From Planctomycetaceae bacterium (GTDB taxonomy: Bacteria; Planctomycetota; Planctomycetia; Pirellulales; Thermoguttaceae), in contig JAISBG010000784.1 in the NCBI GenBank assembly GCA_031266315.1, positions 1-5,328 of the forward strand: a stretch of DNA of 5,328 bases. The letters are read 5' to 3'. The notes under the pieces are model-generated. The model was not told where the DNA came from, did not search any database, and was given only the letters and a program-made list of their open reading frames with translations. The translations under genes were made by a program, and so were the position numbers. Positions 1 through 5,328 of the stretch are shown here, piece by piece (position 1 is the stretch's first letter; each line of letters opens with the position of its first letter).

Positions 1-14
1 GTTATCCATGTTAA

Positions 15-27
15 AGTCCTACGGACT
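15..27. repeat. Small perfect hairpin with 3-nt loop
   Basis: AGTCC (15-19) pairs perfectly with GGACT (23-27) around the loop TAC. The stem is only 5 bp and no T-run follows, so it is not a convincing terminator. It may be the edge of a dispersed repeat or the 3' end of whatever lies left of the window. The rest of 1-113 shows no recognisable gene and no clear -35/-10 pair. Confidence 0.35.
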
Positions 28-113
28 AAAGAATCGTGAGCAAATACATTATCTTTACTTTGATTTATCGTGAACGGTTACACAAATTTTAAGCCTTAAC
101 CCTTTTTTTGAAA

Positions 114-548
114 ATGAAACACTTATTTTTTATACTTTTATTATTGTCGTTTGCTATAGGTTGTAACAACAATAATCCGCAAGGACGAGTTCCAGTTCGC
201 GGTGAAGTAACTTTGAACGGTCAACCGCTTGCACAAGGCAATGTATTATTTTCGTCACTTCCGGGAACAACACCAACGGTTGTAACGGGTTCACCCATTA
301 AAAATGGAACCTTTTCGCTTTCGGCGGAACACGGGCTTATACCGAATCAAGAATATTTGGTACAATTTAGTTCTGTAGAAGAAGTTCCCGGTACTCGAAC
401 GGAAACCGATGATCCAATGTCAACAAAAGTCAAAACACGCAACATTATTCCGCCGCAATACGGTACTGAATCGAAAGAAACCGTAACAGCGACAAAAAAA
501 TCGCCCAATGTGTACCGTTTTGAATTGATTGACAAAACCGCCCAATAA
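114..548 (+). CDS. Small planctomycete-type lipoprotein, carboxypeptidase-regulatory/transthyretin-like fold
   Basis: This 144-residue protein is probably a lipid-anchored envelope protein of unknown exact role. Residues 1-16 form a lipoprotein signal peptide: MKH, then a run of Leu/Ile/Phe, then AIGC with the lipidated Cys at residue 17, followed by an Asn-rich linker. The mature part carries the signature VRGEVTLNGQPLAQGNVLF, then 'KNGTFSLS', 'GLIPNQEYLVQF' and, near the end, 'IIPPQYGTES' and 'VYRFELID'. This succession matches the short lipoproteins annotated in planctomycetes as carboxypeptidase regulatory-like domain proteins, a seven-strand beta-sandwich without catalytic residues. In those genomes such genes often follow a DUF1559 gene (family knowledge). 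A TTG at 108 is in frame, but ATG at 114 gives the more normal signal peptide. No Shine-Dalgarno sequence is visible, which is common in this phylum. The gene converges on the large gene to its right. Family placement is fairly secure; function is unknown. Confidence 0.88.
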   Translation: MKHLFFILLLLSFAIGCNNNNPQGRVPVRGEVTLNGQPLAQGNVLFSSLPGTTPTVVTGSPIKNGTFSLSAEHGLIPNQEYLVQFSSVEEVPGTRTETDDPMSTKVKTRNIIPPQYGTESKETVTATKKSPNVYRFELIDKTAQ

Positions 549-658
549 GGCTATTCGATTTGTTGGAGCAAATCCGAAAAATATACTGCGTGAGTTATAA
601 AATTAGTATTTTTTGACGATTCACTAAATTGTTACTGTCACGAAAAACACTCTAGTAG

Positions 659-717
659 TAACCTCATTACCTTTTTGATCATTTGTAATGAGGTTAGGAT
701 ATTTTTGCTGTTTTTTC
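659..717 (+). terminator. Rho-independent-like terminator after the lipoprotein gene
   Basis: A perfect 12-bp stem, TAACCTCATTAC (659-670) with GTAATGAGGTTA (685-696), encloses a 14-nt loop. On the + strand it is followed by GGATATTTTTGCTGTTTTTTC, so two T-runs begin about 5 and 12 nt after the stem. It lies 110 nt beyond the lipoprotein stop codon. The stem is AT-rich but long. On the - strand no T-run follows immediately; the nearest, five T's at 642-646 as read on that strand, starts about 12 nt past the stem. The element therefore best serves the + strand gene. The rest of the convergent gap 549-796 holds no credible gene. Confidence 0.72.
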
Positions 718-796
718 TTTTCTATTTAATGACTGTTTGTCTTTCATACATGGAAAACATTCATGGCAAACCACTCAGTTAACAAACTGCGATTGT

Positions 797-3700
797 TCAG
801 GGTTCGGCGGTTAATATTGTGATGAGTGATTGTTTTGTTGAAACAAGTTTAAGGTTTGCCCATGCCGCCCAATCGGCAACGGAATTATTTTTCGTACCGA
901 CATCGGCAACAAGACGAAGCCGAACCGTTTTACCCTTCCATGCGGATAAATCACAAATGAATGGACTCCAATTTCGTTCCGCCCAAAGAATTTCACCCGC
1001 AAGAACTTCCTCTTTATCCGGTTCGGCAACAAAAACCCGATAAAGCACGCCGTCCGACGGGTCGCCGCCGTTACGAATTCCTACTTCGCTGGAAAACGCA
1101 ATTCCATCTTCTTTCGGTACAGTAATTGGTTCGCTCAACAAAAAGGTGTAACCGGTACCACCCTGAAACGGCGGATGAATCGCCCAACCGCGTTGTGTTT
1201 TCTCGCCACAGGAACATTGATCAAGATAAACGTATGCCCCGCTTCTACCGTCCATTGCTGTTGGTTTCTTACCGCGTAAACAATAACCGGTTTCAAAATG
1301 TTCCGGCAATTTCGGTTGTTCCCGAAAACTAAGCGCGGACTTGAGTTGATATTTTTGTTCAAATTTCATATCGCTCGCTGTTACAACCAGTTTCAGCGGA
1401 ATTGTTTGCGGTTCCGGCGGAATATCAATTTTGAACGATAATTTTTGAAACTGATTGGGTGTGAGTAAAATATCTTGTTTTGTTTCCGCCTTTTCATTTT
1501 GCTGTAATTCAAAACGGAATGAATTTTCCGTGTCAAGATTGGAAGTAATTGTGAAATCAATAGAACTATTTTTCGCATCAAAATTTGAATTAACATTACA
1601 AAGCGGAACAATTTCAAAATCATAACCATTGATCCAATATAACGTATTCGTTTTAATATCAGGTGGAATTGTTATCGTTCCAATATTTTCGCCGGGAACA
1701 ACTTTGAACCTTTTCGACTCGGAAAATGGCGGAATATTTTTCGGTTCGGCTTTCGGCGTCAGCAGATAACTGAACGCTCCATCAACCGGCATAACATGAA
1801 CAAAACCGCGTGAATATCGGGTTTCCGCCTTGCCGAGAACTTTTCGTTCAAAATCAAGCGCAACAACATCGGCATCGGCGTTGTTGTCCAGACGAACAGC
1901 ATGAAGTGTACTTCGTGCTTCATAATTCGGTTCGCCGACAATCATTTCCCAACGTCCCTCGTTGTCAACATTTTTCAGTACAATAAGTTGCCGGTCACAA
2001 AGCAAACGGTCAAACCGATGCGGTGAACCTTTCGGGGCGTTACGAATTTCTGCAAAAAGGTACGCCGGAGAATCAACATAATCAGCTCGTCCCATGTTCC
2101 ATTCCAAACTCCATGCCGTTAATGCTTTCGTCGGATCGTCAACATACCAATCATTCGGTAACAAGTATGTTCCCAATTTTTGAGTCGTCGTATCCCGCAA
2201 ATCGTTGACATACCAACGGTTCGATTTTTGTTCCGAATTTCCATTGACATAAATTTTCAAACCGTCTTCGTACTCAATAACGAGCCGATTGAGTTTGACT
2301 TTATCAGCGGCAACCGCTTCAGAGGTGGTCAATAAATTCCCGTTTTCATCGGCGTAACGAATTGATTTAACCTTTTGCGTACCGTAACGTTTCGCAATTT
2401 GCTGAACAATAAAATAAGACCGCAACCCGCCGGAAAAACCGTGTTCCATTGCCAGAAAACCGGTGTGCCCAAACGCAAGTGTTGCGGCTAAAAAACGGTC
2501 AAGTGCGGTTTGCTTGTCTTTTTCCGTGCGAAAATTCTCCCTGCCGAAAAACATGCCGGAATTACCCATTCCAAAATTATTTTCCAACGGATGTATTTTT
2601 AACAGATCAAAATCAACGAGCCACGGATTTTCGGGAATTTTGTACGATTGATCCTGAGCGTAATTACCGTCCGTTAAACCGCTGTAATACCAATGATTGT
2701 TGCCTTCACTGTAAACGGGACTGTTCCAGATTTTCTTTTGATGCAACAAAATTTCACCATAAGCATAAAATGTTGCGGCAAAAGTTCCGGCACCGGGATT
2801 ACGCGCATCAAAATCAACATACTGCCATGGAGTAACTGCCGTGTGAACATCACAATAGGCGGTGTTGAAACCAAATTTTTTTTGTACGATTTCTGTAATT
2901 TTCGGTTCTGTTTGAACTGCCCGCGTTGGTTTCGGATTATAACATCTTGCCCAAGCGGGAGAAAAATTTCCATCGGGAAGACGTGTAACCCAATTTTCGT
3001 TCCAAAATTCATTGACCGGAGCGTAATCGGTGTAATTATTGTACGGACCGTAAATATAGCCGAGACTTTGAATTTTCCGCGTATATTCTTTGTGTGCTTC
3101 ATCGCCGCCGCGTCCCGGAGCGGTGTAAGTTCGGAATGTAAAGCTTTCGCCGCCGTCGCGCCACATCGTTTCGTGATCTGTAATCAACATCTTTTCAACA
3201 CCGTAACGCTTAATTCTGTTCCAATATTTGAAATCGTTATCGTGATTCGAGGAACCGTGTGCCCGCCAGATACGTTCCGCTGTAACATGTTTCCATGACG
3301 ATGGATTATTCGGAATATTAGGCAATACTTCATGAAATTCAGGAGAAGCGGTCAGGAAAATACGTTCAAAACAATCGTTACGTTTTCCATCGGTTTTCGG
3401 TTTGTAACGGCTTCCGCTGTCGAAGATCACAACATTGTCTTCAGTTTTACCGGTGTCTGTTTTATCAGTATTAATTTTGTTGCTAAAAAATAATTCCGAA
3501 GCATTTGACCGTGTATGATCAACCATCGGCAAAAAGAACAAGGGGTTTTCCTGATTGTTATTGTCAACAAGAATTGCCGGTCGTTTACCGTCGCCGCCAT
3601 TACCGACAAGATACGGTACAGTAATCAATCGCGGATTTTTCGTTCCTAAAATTTCGCCGAAAACAACTTCGTTGACATTGCCGTCCAAACAACGTACATC

Positions 3701-4831
3701 AATAATAAGCGATTTCTGAACAATTTGAAAACGGTATTCAATTTCCTGCTGATTCGCATCGCCGCCGAATTGCCAACGTGATGTTACGATATTATTTTCA
3801 TTGGAAATGTCGAGAAGTTTTACCGTTTCTTGTGCCGGTTCTTTAACGAAACGGATTCCGCCGTTTCTGAATTGTAACGGTTGCGGCGGCGTATTCGGCG
3901 ATGTTTCCGGTTCCGTCCATGTGAAACTCAAATCGGCGAATGTTCCGGTTTTCGGTACATAATTCCAGACAAGACAACCGTCGGTTCCCTGATATTCAAA
4001 CCGAAACGATTTTCCATCTTGATCCGAAGTTACGGTATTCTTAAATTTTGCGCAAAAATTATCCGGCAGGATTGTTGTTTCACGATTCGGAAACGGCAAT
4101 TTGTCTGTTCCTATATTTGTTCCGGTTGTTTGACCTTCGGGTAACGAAATTCCTCTCAACGGACGCGGCTCATACTCCAATGATTTGAGTTCTTCTTTGT
4201 AGAACGAAATATTGTCGAAATAAATCGTTCGCGGTTCAGAGTTACGACCGTTACGAATTTCAAAACCGTCAAACAACGGCGAATTGCCGAGCGTTTTGAG
4301 TTGTTCTTCGGAAAGTTTACGGTGAATGAGAAACCATTCTTTCCACCGTACAGTATCAAGATGCACCTTAATTATTTTTTCGTTTTCGCCTTTGAACAAC
4401 AGATCAAGTTGGAGGCGTGGTGTTGATGTGTCGGATTCCCACGCCCAGTTATTGCCGTAAACCCAAATATTGACACAATCAAAGGGAAATGTTACGGAAA
4501 TTGGTTTCGGCGGTTTCAGCGTGATGACCGGCGATTTTTGGGATTCGGTCGGAATAAATTTGTACGTTAATTTACCGACGTTGTTGTCCCATAATTGTTG
4601 TTCACGGCTTTTTTCGAAGGTTGCTTCGGTTTCGATTGTTTCGACAGTCCATCCGTCAAGATTTTCAAACCCGAACAATGTCGGATGATCATCTTGAATC
4701 CGACCGGCGTTGACCATTTCATAAGGACGTTTGCCGATTTTTTCTTCGGCACCGAGTTTGCCGATAATGAACAATATTACAAACAAAAACAACATCATCG
4801 ATAACCGTATCATTAATAAAAGTGAACGCAT
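797..4831 (-). CDS. Large secreted glycoside-hydrolase-like multidomain protein (putative TIM-barrel glycosidase)
   Basis: This 1344-residue exported protein is probably a glycan-degrading enzyme; no named family is assigned with confidence. Residues 1-28 are a signal peptide (basic start, long hydrophobic core, likely cleavage after LGA). About 50-212 looks like a jelly-roll binding domain ('LFGFENLDGW' to 'IYFDNISFY'). About 250-505 is beta-rich and supersandwich-like, with an acidic low-complexity insert at 454-465. About 515-850 reads as a TIM barrel: 'MLITDHETMWRDGG', 'GYIYGPYNNYTDYAPVNEFW', 'TAYCDVHTAVTPW' (Asp661), 'SPVYSEGNNHWYY' (Glu709) and 'FLAMEHGFSGG'. Asp661 as nucleophile and Glu709 as acid/base is inference. 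About 850-1170 holds further beta-sandwiches. About 1175-1335 ('GWAIHPPFQGGTGYTFLL', 'DWAAWANLKLV') resembles a carbohydrate-binding-like domain seen in planctomycete enzymes. The order recalls GH101/GH129-type alpha-N-acetylgalactosaminidases, which is only a hypothesis. The first ATG is chosen because AGAGGA lies 4 nt upstream and the signal peptide is complete. The reading frame is intact. Confidence 0.85.
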   Translation of the reverse strand: MRSLLLMIRLSMMLFLFVILFIIGKLGAEEKIGKRPYEMVNAGRIQDDHPTLFGFENLDGWTVETIETEATFEKSREQQLWDNNVGKLTYKFIPTESQKSPVITLKPPKPISVTFPFDCVNIWVYGNNWAWESDTSTPRLQLDLLFKGENEKIIKVHLDTVRWKEWFLIHRKLSEEQLKTLGNSPLFDGFEIRNGRNSEPRTIYFDNISFYKEELKSLEYEPRPLRGISLPEGQTTGTNIGTDKLPFPNRETTILPDNFCAKFKNTVTSDQDGKSFRFEYQGTDGCLVWNYVPKTGTFADLSFTWTEPETSPNTPPQPLQFRNGGIRFVKEPAQETVKLLDISNENNIVTSRWQFGGDANQQEIEYRFQIVQKSLIIDVRCLDGNVNEVVFGEILGTKNPRLITVPYLVGNGGDGKRPAILVDNNNQENPLFFLPMVDHTRSNASELFFSNKINTDKTDTGKTEDNVVIFDSGSRYKPKTDGKRNDCFERIFLTASPEFHEVLPNIPNNPSSWKHVTAERIWRAHGSSNHDNDFKYWNRIKRYGVEKMLITDHETMWRDGGESFTFRTYTAPGRGGDEAHKEYTRKIQSLGYIYGPYNNYTDYAPVNEFWNENWVTRLPDGNFSPAWARCYNPKPTRAVQTEPKITEIVQKKFGFNTAYCDVHTAVTPWQYVDFDARNPGAGTFAATFYAYGEILLHQKKIWNSPVYSEGNNHWYYSGLTDGNYAQDQSYKIPENPWLVDFDLLKIHPLENNFGMGNSGMFFGRENFRTEKDKQTALDRFLAATLAFGHTGFLAMEHGFSGGLRSYFIVQQIAKRYGTQKVKSIRYADENGNLLTTSEAVAADKVKLNRLVIEYEDGLKIYVNGNSEQKSNRWYVNDLRDTTTQKLGTYLLPNDWYVDDPTKALTAWSLEWNMGRADYVDSPAYLFAEIRNAPKGSPHRFDRLLCDRQLIVLKNVDNEGRWEMIVGEPNYEARSTLHAVRLDNNADADVVALDFERKVLGKAETRYSRGFVHVMPVDGAFSYLLTPKAEPKNIPPFSESKRFKVVPGENIGTITIPPDIKTNTLYWINGYDFEIVPLCNVNSNFDAKNSSIDFTITSNLDTENSFRFELQQNEKAETKQDILLTPNQFQKLSFKIDIPPEPQTIPLKLVVTASDMKFEQKYQLKSALSFREQPKLPEHFETGYCLRGKKPTAMDGRSGAYVYLDQCSCGEKTQRGWAIHPPFQGGTGYTFLLSEPITVPKEDGIAFSSEVGIRNGGDPSDGVLYRVFVAEPDKEEVLAGEILWAERNWSPFICDLSAWKGKTVRLRLVADVGTKNNSVADWAAWANLKLVSTKQSLITILTAEP

Positions 4832-4835
4832 AAAA

Positions 4836-4841
4836 TCCTCT
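4836..4841 (-). promoter_or_regulatory. Ribosome binding site of the large secreted protein
   Basis: On the - strand the sequence reads AGAGGA-TTTT-ATG, a purine-rich Shine-Dalgarno-like motif 4 nt before the start codon at 4831-4829. The spacing is a little short but workable. It favours this ATG over the in-frame ATGs at residues 7, 12 and 13, which would shorten the signal peptide. By contrast, the lipoprotein gene in this window has no such motif. Confidence 0.6.
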
Positions 4842-4850
4842 AGTTAAATT

Positions 4851-4859
4851 GTTATAATA
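4851..4859 (-). promoter_or_regulatory. Possible -10 element for the large gene
   Basis: Read on the - strand, TATTATAAC contains two overlapping matches to the sigma-70 -10 consensus: TATTAT at 4859-4854 and TATAAC at 4856-4851, each 5 of 6. They lie about 20 nt before the start codon, in a very AT-rich stretch. No good TTGACA-like box sits 16-18 bp upstream (the nearest candidates are TTTAAC or ATTTAA), so the assignment is weak. Confidence 0.25.
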
Positions 4860-4904
4860 TTTCAGAAAAATTTTCGTTAAATAAAGTGAACAATCCTAAG
4901 GTGG

Positions 4905-4927
4905 GCGACCTTTCGCTGAAAGGTCGC
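4905..4927. repeat. Hairpin 1 of the array (inverted orientation)
   Basis: GCGACCTTTC (4905-4914) pairs perfectly with GAAAGGTCGC (4918-4927) around a GCT loop, giving a 10-bp stem. The loop is the reverse complement of the AGC loop in the other two hairpins, and the GGTGGGCGA flank at 4900-4908 is the reverse complement of 5031-5039. This hairpin is therefore an inverted copy of hairpin 2. Confidence 0.85.
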
Positions 4928-4942
4928 GTCGGCATAGCCGAC
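4928..4942. repeat. Short perfect hairpin GTCGGC-ATA-GCCGAC
   Basis: A 6-bp perfect stem with a 3-nt ATA loop directly abuts hairpin 1. Its right arm (GCCGAC, 4937-4942) is also the first 6 bases of the 110-bp unit. In the second unit the left arm is missing (ATTTTC stands before GCCGAC), so this stem can form only once. Confidence 0.65.
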
Positions 4943-5046
4943 AGTGAATCAGATTAACGATGGTAAATGGTGTTGTTTTCTGTTTTGGAGTCAATAACGA
5001 CTCAACCGGTGCGACCCTTCAGCGAAGGGATCGCCCACCCATTTTC
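4937..5046. repeat. 110-bp tandem unit, copy 1
   Basis: This copy begins GCCGACAGTGAATCAG and runs to the bases before the next GCCGAC at 5047. Over the first 93 bp it differs from copy 2 at about nine positions, seven of them clustered between 4959 and 4982. The two flanking blocks are nearly identical. It contains the GAGTC (4988-4992)/GACTC (4999-5003) stem and hairpin 2 (5011-5034), which has one bulged A at 5030. Confidence 0.85.
5011..5034. repeat. Hairpin 2 of the array (bulged)
   Basis: GCGA-CCCTTC pairs with GAAGGG-A-TCGC around an AGC loop. The stem is 10 bp, interrupted only by a single bulged A at 5030, which is absent from hairpins 1 and 3. Confidence 0.8.
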
Positions 5047-5150
5047 GCCGACAGTGAATCAGATTAACAATGGTAAATTGTATTACCTTCCGTTTTGGAG
5101 TCAATAACGACTCAACCGGCACGACCCTTCAGCGAAGGGTCGCCTTACCC
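5047..5150. repeat. 110-bp tandem unit, copy 2 (tail diverged)
   Basis: This is the second copy, offset exactly 110 bp from copy 1. It retains the GCCGACAGTGAATCAG start, the GAGTC (5098-5102)/GACTC (5109-5113) stem and a perfect terminal hairpin. After the hairpin the similarity fades (CGCCTTACCC against TCGCCCACCC), and the array ends shortly before the DUF1559 stop codon. Confidence 0.85.
5122..5142. repeat. Hairpin 3 of the array
   Basis: CGACCCTTC (5122-5130) pairs perfectly with GAAGGGTCG (5134-5142) around AGC. Read on the - strand it lies 39 nt beyond the DUF1559 stop codon, so it would be in that gene's 3' untranslated region. No T-run follows on that strand, so it is not a standard intrinsic terminator. 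Confidence 0.8.
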
Positions 5151-5181
5151 AATTGATATTTCATTTCATTGCCCTGAATAT

Positions 5182-5328
5182 TTACGGTAACGTAACCTGA
5201 TTTCCATCGTTGACCATTGCCCAACGGTGATAGGGAATCCGCGAAATAGTTACGGGAAATGGATAAACCGATCCGTCGCCAATCAGAAATATCGAAACTC
5301 CCGGATGAAAACTCCCGAACCGGCTGTA
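5182..5328 (-). CDS. DUF1559 (H-X9-DG) protein, C-terminal part only
   Basis: The last 48 codons and the TAA stop (5182-5184) of a - strand gene are inside the window; the start lies beyond 5328. The tail reads YSRFGSFHPGVSIFLIGDGS, then VYPFP and, near the end, 'MVNDGNQVTLP'. The His-Pro-Gly followed by Asp-Gly, with exactly nine residues between His and Asp-Gly, is the H-X9-DG signature of DUF1559 proteins. The terminal 'NDGNQV' occupies the place of the usual 'x-N-G-G-E-V'. Members normally begin with a type IV pilin-like (prepilin N-methylation) segment and are hugely expanded in planctomycetes; they are thought to be surface or pseudopilin-like proteins, with function unproven. It has the same orientation as the large gene downstream, separated by the 350-bp repeat-bearing gap. 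The tail is less canonical than most, for example FLIGDGS where many members have a small or aromatic residue before DG. Confidence 0.85.
   Translation of the reverse strand, partial: YSRFGSFHPGVSIFLIGDGSVYPFPVTISRIPYHRWAMVNDGNQVTLP

Larger units (their letters stand above)
4900..5150. repeat. Intergenic palindrome array (hairpin-unit-hairpin-unit-hairpin), REP/BIME-like
   Basis: This array fills most of the 350-bp gap between the large gene and the DUF1559 gene. It has three GC-rich hairpins of one family (4905-4927, 5011-5034, 5122-5142) separated by two copies of a 110-bp unit. Each unit also contains a smaller GAGTC-6 nt-GACTC hairpin. The arrangement resembles bacterial interspersed mosaic elements built from repetitive extragenic palindromes, but no transposase or known REP signature is visible, so the name is by analogy. 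No open reading frame of note lies inside. Possible roles include transcript 3'-end protection, attenuation between the two - strand genes, or a nuclease/gyrase target. Confidence 0.8.

Noticed and set aside
108..113. TTG start at 108 for the lipoprotein gene
   Set aside because: It would add only Met-Lys before the ATG at 114, with no ribosome binding site favouring it. The ATG gives a standard lipoprotein signal peptide.
749..781. A 10-codon ATG-started mini-frame in the convergent gap
   Set aside because: It is too short, with no ribosome binding site and no conserved feature. Such frames are expected by chance.
2674..3102. A 142-codon open frame on the - strand in another frame of the large gene
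   Set aside because: It overlaps a well-supported long frame throughout, and its translation is basic and featureless.
2693..3298. A 201-codon open frame on the + strand inside the large gene
   Set aside because: It is antisense to the putative catalytic region, has a biased and improbable composition (rich in Ile, Phe, Val, Cys and Arg), no ribosome binding site and no recognisable motif. It is a shadow of the - strand gene.
5122..5142. Intrinsic terminator for the DUF1559 gene
   Set aside because: The stem is good, but on the - strand it is followed by GTGCCGGTTGAG, with no T-run. The same hairpin family also occurs in inverted orientation nearby, so it is better described as a repeat element.
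4937..5150. CRISPR-like direct repeats
   Set aside because: There are only two copies with a 110-bp period, the similarity runs through most of the unit and not in short repeats separated by unique spacers, and no cas gene is present.
4900..5150. Riboswitch or tRNA-like structure
   Set aside because: The hairpins are simple repeated palindromes. No known riboswitch core, cloverleaf or T-loop sequence could be recognised.

Overview
This window most likely comes from a member of the Planctomycetota with moderate to low GC content (roughly 40-45% by eye). Three independent signs support this. The first is a short lipoprotein of the 'V-G-x-V-x-x-N-G-x-P-L' transthyretin/carboxypeptidase-regulatory-like type that is abundant in planctomycetes. 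The second is the C-terminal tail of a DUF1559 (H-X9-DG) protein at the right edge. The third is a very large secreted beta-rich protein whose C-terminal domain is of a kind common in planctomycete carbohydrate-active proteins. The assignment rests on protein style, not on a marker gene.

Layout: 1-113 is an upstream region with one small perfect hairpin. 114-548 (+) encodes the lipoprotein. 549-796 is the gap between two convergent genes and holds a strong 12-bp hairpin followed by T-rich DNA, a good terminator for the lipoprotein gene. 797-4831 (-) encodes a 1344-residue secreted multidomain protein, read here as a glycoside-hydrolase-like enzyme: a jelly-roll-like N-terminus, a beta-sandwich, a putative TIM barrel with candidate catalytic Asp661/Glu709, further beta domains and a C-terminal carbohydrate-binding-like domain. 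4832-5181 is non-coding and dominated by a compact array of palindromes: hairpin, 110-bp unit, hairpin, second copy of the unit, hairpin. 5182-5328 (-) is the 3' end of the DUF1559 gene, which continues beyond the window.

Functional picture (inference): the large protein is probably exported to digest or bind a complex glycan, and the lipoprotein and DUF1559 protein belong to cell-envelope/surface families expanded in planctomycetes. Nothing shows that the three genes form one operon: the lipoprotein gene is convergent to the enzyme gene, and the repeat array separates the enzyme gene from DUF1559. The two most interesting items are the large enzyme, which I cannot place confidently in a named glycosidase family, and the intergenic palindrome array, whose hairpins show a compensatory base-pair change and partly inverted copies, resembling a REP/BIME-type element.
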